This document shows, in pieces, positions 1 through 9,584 of a stretch of 64,000 bases of DNA. A program made the position numbers and the translations under genes. Each line of letters opens with the position of its first letter. The first letter of the stretch is position 1. The notes under the pieces were generated by a model. The model saw nothing but the letters and a program-made list of their open reading frames with translations, searched no databases and was not told where the DNA came from. Where the stretch lies: assembly GCF_003589595.1 (NCBI RefSeq), contig NW_020653337.1, forward strand, positions 5,786,455-5,850,454, in the 5' to 3' direction. Source of the DNA: Hyposmocoma kahamanoa. Its lineage: Eukaryota > Arthropoda > Insecta > Lepidoptera > Cosmopterigidae.

Positions 1-155
1 ATGAAACTGTTTTTCGGATCTAAATTGCGTATATTTGTTTTTTCAAACAAACCATCGTTTTCGGCACTTTATCCATGGTCAATACTTCATGACTGACTAC
101 CTATCTATTATGTCCTGGTTGTAGTAATCGCGAAAACCTAAGAAATCGATACTAC
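1..155 (-). repeat. Dispersed repeat family H, fragment
   Basis: It shares, in reverse orientation, the block around CAAACAAACC, the ATCCATGGTC-like core and a TCGCGAAAACCTA tail with stretches at 4605-4800, 28736-28832, 50556-50640 and 63949-64000. No coding capacity is seen. Identity as a transposable element is inferred from copy number in the window only. Confidence 0.55.
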
Positions 156-617
156 TAAATAGTCCCACAACTTGACGGCTTTCTGGAAAAACGACGCAAA
201 ACACCTACAAATTTCCTCTCGTGACTCGTAAAGTCAATTAATTAATCGTACACCGGTCTAATGTTGTAATAGTAGAATTATGTATTATAATAATTTTATT
301 CCAAAGACAATTTTCATGGTTTTCATATTGCTTTGATGTTGCTTCAAAAGATACACAAAGATATGCTTATCTTCCTAGTATAATTGGTGCAGGTTTATTT
401 AATTTAGTATATTTAATCGTTTGATTATCTAAAGTTTTAGATGTAATAAAAAGTAAAAGGAGATTACTATGTAATTTATTCTTAGCGTTTCTCGTTATAT
501 TTCGCTTCTGTGTTCCTATTCACTGTTTTAAAGACTTTCTTCTTCTTCTTCTTTCTCTTATCGTATCAATGACATACTTCGCATACTAAGCATAGTGCTA
601 AGACTGTTTGTTTGTTT
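156..617. other. Unassigned AT-rich stretch
   Basis: No recognisable gene or repeat family. It holds a short TTC-rich run near 539-555. Confidence 0.5.
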
Positions 618-773
618 AACCGACTTTAAAAAACAAGAGGAGGTTCTCAATTTCAATGACTATTTTTTTTTATATGAACGTTACGTTTGTGAACCGATTT
701 TGAAATTTGAAGAAAATTTTCCACCTCTAAGGGTGGTAAACTGGGGGATGAATGACTTTTGAGGTCGGTTTTT
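618..773 (+). mobile_element. Family D short element (CGACTT ends), internally deleted
   Basis: It starts AACCGACTTTAAAAAA and ends TTTTGAGGTCGGTTTTT, so the ends are inverted to each other. The inner block CCACCTCTAAGGGTGGTAAA is shared with the copies at 7253, 23351, 42641, 46565 and 62278. Those copies are 250-300 bp; this one is about 156 bp, so it has lost its middle. Non-coding, probably a MITE-like element common in Lepidoptera. Confidence 0.7.
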
Positions 774-782
774 AAGTACTCT

Positions 783-996
783 ATAATAGTAATAATAACG
801 CACACATTCAACATAGCCCCGCGCTGGGGAAACCCTGAGTCGCGGGTGCCATGGACACAAACATAGACAACCACAAATCACACACAAACTCACGAGAGAA
901 ATTAATGTAGGCCACACAAATATTTCTCCCGGTCCGGGAATCGAACCTGAGACGGCGTGGCAGTCCGGCATGGTAACCGTTCGACCACGGAGGCAG
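783..996 (-). mobile_element. tRNA-derived SINE, family 1
   Basis: Read on the minus strand, a tRNA-like head at 996-900 carries an A-box-like TGGTCGAACGG and a B-box GGTTCGATTCC. A body and a TTATTATTA-type 3' tail near 783-798 follow. Copies lie at 7881-8064, 18931-19120 and 61765-61967, all on the same strand. The head does not fold as a complete tRNA, so I call it a SINE and not a tRNA gene. Confidence 0.8.
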
Positions 997-1202
997 CAGG
1001 AGCAGCACTCTGTACTGTGATTACTTATTGTATATCTGTATTTGTATTCTGTAACAAACCGTTAGCCTTAAAGCATTTTGTAATTTACTAACAATATATG
1101 GACCTGGTTATGAAATAAATTATTATTGTTATATTAATTATTATTGTTTGTATTAGTAAAATTGTCACATGAGTCACTGAATTAAAGGGACTGTCCCCTT
1201 TA

Positions 1203-1448
1203 GGCGCAAAAGACACTGGCGCAGAGTCGAAGCGTCGCGTCGCGTCCTGTTTTTTAACTACTCGACACTCGCATTAGTGCGCCTGGATTACAGTGTGGTC
1301 GGCATCTGACGCCTTACATCGACGCGCCACTCCTATTTGCTTAACACACCTTTGTACCTTAATAATGGGAAAATAGAGAGGAATATGTGTCAGGCGAAAA
1401 ACATGTCGCTTTGCGACGCTTCGACTCTGCGTCAGCGTGAGTTGAGCC
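1203..1448. mobile_element. Harbinger-like MITE with TTA target duplication
   Basis: The element is bounded by TTA at 1200-1202 and 1449-1451. Its right end GAGTTGAGCC and inner blocks (CACTGGCGCAGAGTCGAAGC on the left, inverted GCTTCGACTCTGCG on the right) match the copy at 20090-20376. A 3 bp TTA/TAA duplication is the hallmark of PIF/Harbinger elements. No transposase is encoded, so it is non-autonomous. Confidence 0.75.
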
Positions 1449-1457
1449 TTAGTGTAC

Positions 1458-1504
1458 AGAAGAAGAAGAAGAAGAAGAAGAAGAAGAAGAAGAAGAAGAA
1501 GAAG
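1458..1504. repeat. (GAA)n microsatellite at gap edge
   Basis: An uninterrupted GAA run of about 15 units runs directly into the gap. It probably caused the assembly break, and its true length is unknown. It also produces false poly-Lys/Arg/Ser/Leu reading frames. Confidence 0.95.
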
Positions 1505-1904
1505 NNNNNNNNNNNNNNNNNNNNNNNNNNNNNNNNNNNNNNNNNNNNNNNNNNNNNNNNNNNNNNNNNNNNNNNNNNNNNNNNNNNNNNNNNNNNNNNN
1601 NNNNNNNNNNNNNNNNNNNNNNNNNNNNNNNNNNNNNNNNNNNNNNNNNNNNNNNNNNNNNNNNNNNNNNNNNNNNNNNNNNNNNNNNNNNNNNNNNNNN
1701 NNNNNNNNNNNNNNNNNNNNNNNNNNNNNNNNNNNNNNNNNNNNNNNNNNNNNNNNNNNNNNNNNNNNNNNNNNNNNNNNNNNNNNNNNNNNNNNNNNNN
1801 NNNNNNNNNNNNNNNNNNNNNNNNNNNNNNNNNNNNNNNNNNNNNNNNNNNNNNNNNNNNNNNNNNNNNNNNNNNNNNNNNNNNNNNNNNNNNNNNNNNN
1901 NNNN
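1505..1904. other. Assembly gap (400 N)
   Basis: A run of exactly 400 N, probably a fixed-size placeholder and not a measured length. Confidence 0.98.
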
Positions 1905-3430
1905 GTATACGTTCCCGTAATATGCGTTTTTTGCAACTTCAACAGACGCTAAATCGACCAATACAGATAAAGCGTACCAATAACTATCAAGCTTGTTATT
2001 TAGCACATATATGTGATGTTTCCAATTAAAGTTTTTATCTATAGTAATACCAAGAAATTTAGTATTATTTATCTCATCAATAACGTCATGTTCACAAGTT
2101 ATGTGTAAATCTATCATCAATCTATAATTTTTTTTGTAATTACCAAACGGTATATATTTTGTTTTAGAATTACTTATTTTTAAATTTAGTGATTTAAGCC
2201 AGGTAGTAAGACCGTTCAATGTATTGTTTATGTCAAATTCGTAGTCAATTTTTGTTTTTCCGTTATTAGTAAATAATATTGTGACATCATCAGCGAACAT
2301 AATAGGTATACAACGTGCATAACACTGAGTAAGATGTGGCAGTTCATTTATATAATAAAGAGAAGAGGACCCAATGCACTTCCCTGTGGCACTCCCAATA
2401 TATTTCTTAAGTATGTCGATCTGGCCTCTTGCACGCATTTATTGCTAAACACGGTCAGACCTAGTGCTTGTTTACGTTCCGATAGGTAACTACGTATTAA
2501 GTCATTTGCTACGCCTCGAATACTACAGTTGTCAAGTTGTTTTAGCAAGATAGAGTGTATAACACAATCGAACGCTTTTGACGTGGCCAAGAAAAGTGCA
2601 ATACTGTCTTTTTTAAGATTTATAGCTTCTCACAAACTATGTAGTAATGTAAAAATGGATAGAGATCTTGATCTCATTTTACGAAATCTAAATTGAAACT
2701 GACTAAAATATGTTACGATTATCTAAAAAATTGTTATTCTTTTATAGATAACCTTCTCAAATATTTTAGAGAAATTCGGAAGAAGAGCTATAGGCCTGTC
2801 ATTTACTGAAACTTCTTTGGAACCTTTTTATGTAAAGGTTTTATTAATGATATCTTAATTTTATCAGGAAAGTAGCCTGTTTATAGCATTAAATTAATTA
2901 TATGTACTAACGGAAATGTAATAATGTCAACACTAGTCTTTATCACTTGCATTGAAATACCATCGTGACCACAACTTCGTTTACTTTTGATAGGTTTAAT
3001 TATATATCGAACTTCCTGTTCATCAACATGGAATTAAAACTTTATGTAATATAATGTCTATTTAAATGTTCAGCTATTTGTGAAGGGTCAGTTATATTTC
3101 CTTGATCATGTAAATTTTTGATTGTTGTCGGTATTTCGTTTGTAGTTGTAGAATTCTGTTTAATTGTATTCCAAGTAGCTTTAGTTGTATTTGTACTTTT
3201 GGTTATGTAATTTATGTTCGTTTTGCGTTTAGAATGTCGTATAGTGGATCTAAGTATTTTTTTATATTTATTGTAACGTGAAATAGTAGAATTGGACCTA
3301 TATTTTTGGAATTCAACGAAAAGTTTGCGTTTGCTAGAAATTTTAATACCTTTGTTCTTGTTATTTGTTTAATTTGTCAGTAGTTTCTGTGTACATATGT
3401 AATTGAGTTTTTATAAAAATGTGTCTTTAG
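1905..3430 (-). pseudogene. Non-LTR retrotransposon reverse transcriptase, broken
   Basis: Reading from 3430 down, pieces in different frames follow the usual order of a LINE polymerase. First is a linker region with KATWNTIKQ near 3170. Then comes GHDGISMQVIK near 2960, PLHKK near 2830, SKAFDCVIHSILLKQLDN near 2570, GVPQGSALGPLLFII near 2390 and the catalytic FADDVTILF near 2290. The thumb-side block NNTKFLGITIDKNFNWKHHI is near 2060. Several frameshifts and stops separate these pieces, so it is dead. The C-terminal part is lost in the gap. It belongs to the jockey/CR1 part of the LINE tree; the exact clade is not decided. Confidence 0.88.
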
Positions 3431-3630
3431 ATTTGTTAGGTATTTACTCATGGACGTATTAATTAAAATGCCGCCGGCCATGGTACAACTTTGATTGTTC
3501 GTGAATATTGCTAAAATGAGAAAAACATTAAAACTAAACGTTATACACCCTGTATTCGTATTTGCCAAAATTCTATTTCGGCTATGATTGCTTATGATTC
3601 AAAGAGGAAAAAATCTTATAAACATTTTAG

Positions 3631-3916
3631 CGGCAGCAGAGCTCCTCAGGAAAGTACTGCCACCTTACCTATTTCTGCCACTAAGTAGTAATGTGAGCAT
3701 TACTGCGTTCCGGTTTTGAAGGACAACGATGCTGGTGGAATTACAGGCACATGGGACTTCTCAATTTAAGTCTCAGGTGACATGCAGTGGTGGTGCCCCT
3801 GAGGGGCATTGCAATTTAAAGCTGTGAGTGGCACTGAAACTGTTATGGACAGGCGTATAGCTTACCATCTTGCGCACGACTTTTTCGTCCCGTCAGTTGA
3901 TATTATAAAAAAAAAA
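3631..3916 (+). mobile_element. Rep-A SINE-like repeat, near full length
   Basis: This is one of about 17 copies in the window of a ~280 bp repeat. The sense strand runs from GCAGAGCTCCT through TTACTGCGTTCCGGTTTTGA, GAAATTACAGGCACATGGGA and GGACAGGCGT to a GATATTATAAAAAAAAA end. The A-rich 3' end suggests retroposition, but I do not recognise clear pol III boxes. Confidence 0.75.
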
Positions 3917-4224
3917 GTTATTATAATCTCCAAACTTTTTTGTTTATAATTCCTAACCTCTCTTTGTTTAATGTAGTACTTTATTTTCGGGTTTTCTTGT
4001 TGACGAAAAAGAGGTGTAACATTCATAATTTTGTTTGAAAGTTGAACGCGTTGTTTACGGAAAGTTAAATTAACCCGAAAATTTTCCTTAACTTTTTAAC
4101 CATCAAAGTTTTTCTTGTACTCAACACTTATTCGTTATCAAAGGCAATTGTTTGGATAATATACAATTACAGAAATTTTCTAAGATGGTTATGGGATGCA
4201 GGAGACTCTAACATTCAGATCTTA
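3917..4224. other. Unassigned AT-rich stretch
   Basis: Nothing recognisable; lies between two Rep-A copies. Confidence 0.4.
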
Positions 4225-4420
4225 TGATACACGGCTACTGCGCCCGTCACCCTGAGACATAAGTTGACACGTCCCATGTACCTATCACCAGCACCCTCAA
4301 CCTTCAAAACTAGAACGCAACGCTCATGTTACTGTTTAGCGACACAATTAGTTAAGGTGGCAGTACTTCACTGGACGAACTCTTTCACAAGGTCTCTACT
4401 GCTACGAAACCTTTTGTGGT
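4225..4420 (-). mobile_element. Rep-A copy, 3' part missing
   Basis: It matches the antisense Rep-A blocks GCGCCCGTCACCCTGAGACA, AAGTTGACACGTCCCATG and CTGGACGAACTCTTTCACAA. The A-rich end and about 80 adjoining bases are absent. Confidence 0.7.
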
Positions 4421-4604
4421 GCACTAAAAACTGTTGCGGTATTCGACTTGAGCTCTGAGAAGATGATAGTATATATAGGGTAGGACGTTGAACTGATGTG
4501 TAAATGGGGGTCAGAGATAACCTCTAATTCATACCTCAGCGAAAACAATACAAATACGATTTTTGAAATATTTTATGTGTCGTAAAACTAAGCACGTTAC
4601 ATTG

Positions 4605-4800
4605 TTTTTTCAGATATAAATCACGCACTTATATTTGTTTGTTTGAAACAAACTAACGTTTCGGACTCTTTTCAGATCCCATGGTCATAAACAAAAAATT
4701 GAATATTTGTTTATTTATGACCATGGGATCTGAAAAGAGCCAGAAACGTTAGTTTGTTTGAAAAAACAATTGCATACGTTATTTAGACATCAGAAAAAAT
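4605..4800. repeat. Family H copy carrying a long hairpin
   Basis: The arms 4649-4695 and 4706-4755 are near-perfect inverted repeats (AACGTTTCGGACTCTTTTCA against its complement), separated by only about 10 bp. One arm matches the family H copies at 28736 and 1-155, so this is probably two copies head to head or an inverted duplication. Confidence 0.75.
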
Positions 4801-5019
4801 AGTTTCATGTCCAATTTGCAGCAACCGCGCTTTTTGGCGCCTTTTTATGATACATATTAGTTCTTCTACCATTGTTTATACTTTTATGTATAATATATAG
4901 AACCATTAACGCTTAACGTACCAGTACCGCGGAATACATGAGGCCCACAGAACATTAAATACTATAGAAGCTTAGTAAGCATGACACGTGTGCCAACAGT
5001 ACACGAAGTACACATAAGT

Positions 5020-5432
5020 TGAGCTCGGTCCGCCATTTTCGGTTTGTATGTTATGGTCGTGTCAATTGATCTCGCGCAAAACCTTAAAAATTGTAGAAAA
5101 ATACCCTATTTTGCTGCTTTGGAGTGCAAAAATTTTTTCGTTTCGGTTACCTATATAAGTCCGAAATGTCATTTTCCAGAAATAACGTTTGGTCGAAATT
5201 ATCATAACCGCGAAAGTAATTTTGAGGGGAAAATGTTTTTTTTTCTTTTAAACCTAACTTAACCTAACCTAACCGAACCTAATCGTGTCTTTGCGATAAA
5301 CATTCAACATAATAATATCCTGAAAGAACAACTGTTCCGTTATAATTCAGTTTTCGGTGTAATGAAAATTCGAACAAATGTTATTACGGACAAAAAAATT
5401 TCGAGTTTGTGATAGGTTACCTTTCGTTTCAT
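5020..5432 (+). repeat. Family T dispersed repeat with telomere-like run
   Basis: The part from 5258 to 5432 recurs at 25548-25710, with shared blocks CATCCTGAAAGAA-like, CGGTGTAATRAAAATT and TTTGTGATAGGTTACCT. The left part, 5020-5250, has no second copy here, so its membership is assumed. Non-coding as far as can be seen. Confidence 0.55.
5251..5283 (+). repeat. Telomere-like (CCTAA)n run
   Basis: Six consecutive 5-mers read CCTAA, CTTAA, CCTAA, CCTAA, CCGAA, CCTAA. CCTAA is the complement of TTAGG, the common insect telomere unit. The run sits inside family T and is interstitial, not a chromosome end. Confidence 0.7.
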
Positions 5433-6435
5433 ATTATCGTTAAGTGTTATTTAACTTTAATAATTTTTTTATTTTTTATTTCTCGCAATATTTTTTTTTC
5501 TTATAAGATACGAAAGTAAACTTTATACCACTGCGTTATGGCTGCTTCGTTTTTGGAGAACTTAGTAAACATTTCGAATTCGTCATTGTTCAGATAGCAG
5601 CTAGATGGCAGCACATGAATTGACCTTTCAATATCAAAACGTCGTAACTTGCAATAATAGATATTGAACTTTGAACTATATGTCAGTAGGGTAAAGTTTA
5701 AATTAAATTAACAGTCTCGAATTCGTTACTTCTTTGTAAAGTAGTAACTGCGACCAATCATTAGCAAGATTTCAAAATGGTTAACATTATGAATGTGTGA
5801 GTCTTGGCGACGCTAAGGCACTTCCATTGCTTTTTTCTTCCGTAATAAGGCTTAATATTTTCAATAAGATGCCTGCTACATATACCACATACAGATCCGT
5901 TACATAGTGTTCAGAATTTCTTGATAATGTGGTAAATTTGTCCTGTGTGAGCCCGACTCAATGGTTTATATTTCCATGGCAAACTTTGACAATTTGAACA
6001 AGTCTAGCAGCGCCACTGTATTGCTCGCTAAATTCTTATGTGTTTGTGGAACTCCTGGTTTGTTTGTTCTAATTTATGTTTTACGTCGAAAGTTTTATGA
6101 CTGTTTGTGACTCTCGAATAAAATAAAACATTTTATCTCCGTAGAAATGGGCATTTCCTCCATAGCTCGTAATAGCGATGATATTTTTTACCCACGAATT
6201 CGTCAATAGCTCACGTTAGCCACCCCATCGAGTTCTGTATGTATCTAATTTGTCAAAACTCCAGGGTTGTGCGAAGCAACGTTGAATGACCCGAAAAGAC
6301 TCGTAGACCGAATAATGGTGCGGTCACAGAAAAATGACATTGCCAGGCGTGGAGTAAGGCACTTCATCTATTAATGTCATAGACGGTGTACAAACCGGCC
6401 GACAGACTATATAAATAATGGAATTGACAATGCCA
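5433..6435. other. Unassigned stretch
   Basis: AT-rich with no reading frame of note and no repeat shared with the rest of the window that I could see. A TATA-like CTATATAAATA lies at about 6407-6417, just before the next element. Confidence 0.4.
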
Positions 6436-6970
6436 TTTGTCTGTTATTTTATTTATTTATTTAATTTAGGCCACATAACTAGTATGTCCACGGAAAACAC
6501 GACCACTCCCGAACGCAGCGAGTTGCCTGTATGGCTGTGTGCATTGTTGCATTATTTGGCACACAAGTTTGGGATACAGATGGTGCTGCATTATGTTGTT
6601 TTAATTTCGTTGTTCTACTATATGTGTATAATTGTATCACTTTGCTGGGTTATATTATTGTCTTTTTTTAAGTATATTTAGGGGACAATACGAGTAGGTT
6701 TGTTTTTGTTTTATTTTTTTCTCATATGTGTAACTGTTTGTCCCTCAATAAAAAATAATAATTATATACAGTACCTTAGGGACTACCATACATAATTACA
6801 ATGTAATAAAACACTATTTATACTAAATAACTAATCTACACGAATTGCACTTGTCGGCGATGTGTGGCGCAATCTGGTGTCAGATAAGCGGCCCCGGGAT
6901 CGGCGATAATATGACTCCCAGACCAAAAATCCTCCTTCATGAAGGTCGACAGATGTTCGGTTGAACGAAT
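6436..6970 (-). mobile_element. Remnant of the ORF1-type element, 3' end
   Basis: On the minus strand, 6965-6840 is a diverged copy of the last ~40 codons of the 332-codon frame at 26784-27782. Shared DNA includes ATGAAGGTCGACAGATG and CGAATTGCACTTGTCGGCGA. The 3' region continues through CCATACATAATTAC to a TTTATTTATTTAATTTAGGC tail at 6445-6470, like the other copy. The match is broken between about 6480 and 6770 by extra sequence that holds a small reading frame. Confidence 0.65.
6484..6681 (+). CDS. Small hydrophobic reading frame of unknown function
   Basis: A 65-codon frame starts MSTENTTTPERSELPVWL. The N-terminus is short and polar (residues 1-14) and most of the rest is hydrophobic, with a likely membrane segment from about residue 38 to 62 (VVLISLFYYMCIIVSLC). 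An AATAAA signal follows at about 6750, some 70 bases after the stop. The frame lies in a block of about 285 bp that interrupts an older element, and the block begins almost exactly at the ATG. I do not recognise the protein. It could be a 5'-truncated retrocopy of a small mRNA, a piece of another element, or chance. The in-frame upstream ATG at 6418 falls in element sequence, so I prefer 6484. Confidence 0.3.
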   Translation: MSTENTTTPERSELPVWLCALLHYLAHKFGIQMVLHYVVLISLFYYMCIIVSLCWVILLSFFKYI

Positions 6971-7252
6971 GAAAGTGAATTTTAATAACTCGTGTTCTCA
7001 TATTACATATGTAATATAATATAGAACTACGCTTTTGTCACAATCAGTTTCGCCTATATTTGCCAACGTTTAGAAGTTACACATATCTAAACCATTCCTA
7101 TGTCTAAGTGCATTCCACAACACTATGTCAGCACACGTGCCGCTTTCTCAATTATAATTAATTGGTACAATCAAAATAGTTATAATCAAGAGAGTTATTA
7201 GATTTTCGCGATTATTGCACTTATTTGAAAATATAATTACAACGTATTTATA

Positions 7253-7537
7253 AAAAAAACCGACCTCAAAAGGTCGTGGAATTACATCTAGGTATTTGCC
7301 AAGTTTTATTGAAATCAGTTACCGGGAAGTGCGCGATTTCATCCCCTAGTGGTTACTAGTGGTGGAAATTTTCTTCAAATTTAAATGAGACCAATACTGG
7401 GATGCCCTCTTTCCAACAAAAAGGAATCATCAAAATCGGTTCATAAATGCCATAATCGCGTAACTTTATTTTTTTATGTATATAAATAAAATAAAGTTGA
7501 AATGAAAACTAGCTCCTTTTTTAAGTCGGTTAAAAAT
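7253..7537 (-). mobile_element. Family D short element, full length
   Basis: Ends AAACCGACCTCAAAAGGTCG and TTTTTTAAGTCGGTTAAAAA are inverted. The interior has TTGCCAAGTTTTATTGAAAT, CAATACTGGGATGCCCTCTT and CAAAATCGGTTCA, all shared with the other D copies. No coding frame. Confidence 0.75.
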
Positions 7538-7880
7538 AAACGCGGCTTTAGATACGAATTCTTTTTTTCTGTTCTCTCTACTTTTTATTTTGTTTAGTTG
7601 TGTTCGCCAATAATTTCCAGTAAAAATGAATAAATGCACTATCAAGACGAGATTCTTCGACCGAGTGTCGAACTATCAAACAACTCCTGTTGTGGGTGCC
7701 TCGTAGAGTTTCGAAACACGTATCGGGTACATTTTTGGTGGTGGTGTTTGTGACTGTAGTTGCGCCTATTTATTTATTTTATAAATTTTATAGGGAAGGT
7801 GGACAAAAAATTGCATGAAACAATTTGTATATTTTTACGGAACACAAGTTTCTTTTTAACCTTTACTTAATATATTTTCA
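7538..7880. other. Unassigned stretch
   Basis: AT-rich; nothing recognised. Confidence 0.4.
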
Positions 7881-8064
7881 TTTATTTATTACGCACACAT
7901 TCGTAGTCCCGCACTGGGGCACATACATAGACAATCGCAAAACACACCCAAACTCACGAGAAGAACAAATATAGGCCATACATATATTTCTCCCGGCTCG
8001 GGAATCGAACTTCGAGACCTCTGCGTGGCAGTCCAGCGTGATTGCCATTCGGCCACGGAGACAG
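7881..8064 (-). mobile_element. tRNA-derived SINE, family 1
   Basis: The B-box-like AGTTCGATTCCCGAGC and A-box-like TGGCCGAATGG are read on the minus strand from 8064 downwards. The body AAATATATGTATGGCC and tail ACGCACAC match the copy at 783-996. A central block is deleted. Confidence 0.8.
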
Positions 8065-9584
8065 TTAACAATATTCCTTAGATGATAATGATAAAGCAAA
8101 CAGAGAGATGCGACACATTTTGAGTTATTGTACATATAATTTATAAGTGTGTCCATCTAAATTCAGTCCTGTAAATTCAGTCCATCAATCATGCAGAAAT
8201 TCCCAATATGGTCGGCTTTTGATGTTGAAAATTTGACTTCATAAGTGCCTACCTACGATGATATATTTAGCAAGATAAGTAAACCTATTTATTTTCATAC
8301 CCTAGAGAGCCTAAATACTTATAATACTGACGTCAAGAGTCTGAAAGCGACTAATCAGCAATTGAATCGGTCACTCCGGATAAAAATAATAATAATCTGA
8401 CAAATAACCACACCAACGATCCGGTTATGAATTTAAGAATTCACTTAGTACTATGCGCCCACAGCTTAAACAGTTGAACCGCAGAGGTCTTCAGATGTGA
8501 GGCATAATATTATGATAGAATTATGCCCAAGGAGCACACTTTATACGCCTTAAAACTGTTATGTCTATAAACAGTCTTAGTATGGCATAGATTTAGATAA
8601 TAGTTATCTAAAAATGGTTCTAGAAAAAATAAACTGTTCTTATAGACTTATTTCACTCAAGTCAAAATTTTAGAATATTCTTAATACCAAACAACTCAAT
8701 TAAGTGTAATTTCCCTTAAGATTTACTCTTATAGTCCTTATTTTAAGTTCATCTGTAGAACAATTGATTATTTTTAGTCAAATTGTTCTATACACATCCA
8801 GTAAAGTATTAATACTCTAGAAAATAGTGTTCTTAAGTTTATTCTAGATATATTTAATTTATAGACATTCCGTAGTGTTTGTACTTATGACAAACACGTT
8901 ATAGCGCGTCTTCAGTAGATTTTATTTAAAAAAATACTACAATTAGGGTTTTTACTCTATTGGACGTTGTAAGAGTTCATGCAAAATGGGTAAAGTAAAG
9001 AATATCAAAAGATCTGGTGGAGGTGGTAAACCTTAGATATTATGTCACATCATTCGATACAATCAGCGTAGCCAATGCCAATTGTTCAAAATCCTCAAAA
9101 ATCACGGTTAAAATCTCCAAATTTGGGGAGAGCAAAGTTCATATTCCCCACAAATTCCCCACATCTCGAGTTTCCATTATTTATTAGAAATACATCGCTT
9201 AAAAATATAATTGTTCGGGATAATTTCAGGTTCTGATATGGACAGACGGTACGGCGGGCCGCAGCCTTTGCTTCCTTGTTAAAACACTTACTGAATTGGG
9301 AGATAATTTCCGTATATTTTAAAGGTATTTAAAAGCGAGACGTTTCTTCTAGCAAAAAAAACTAAAACAATTGTGATACAGACAAAGGTGATCAATAAGG
9401 AAAATAAAAAATAAAATATTGAATCAAGAAGGTTTCGCGACAATAATAAAGAATTAAGAAACTCAAAATGTAATAATCTATTACGTGTGCTGTGAAAGTA
9501 AACAGAATGTAAAATGTAAAACTAATTATAAAATTAGATGACCTTAAATCGTTTATTTATTTTAATTAGATTCAACATTAATCA
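8065..9584. other. Unassigned AT-rich stretch, 1.5 kb
   Basis: No gene and no repeat family recognised. A patch at 9120-9175 with repeated CCCCACA (ATTCCCCACAAATTCCCCAC) resembles 11846-11915 on the far side of the foldback element, which may be the two halves of an older element. Confidence 0.4.

Noticed and set aside
900..996. Functional tRNA gene on the minus strand
   Set aside because: It is the head of a repeated SINE with a body and tail, present four times in the window with differing mutations.
1274..2438. Long reading frames of 166 to 329 codons across the first gap
   Set aside because: Most codons are N. The flanking poly-Lys, poly-Arg, poly-Ser and poly-Leu come from the GAA repeat. 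Only the RT part at 1905-2440 is real element sequence.
6407..6417. TATA box driving the small frame at 6484
   Set aside because: A CTATATAAATA match alone is weak in AT-rich DNA, and the sequence between it and the frame is the tail of an older element.
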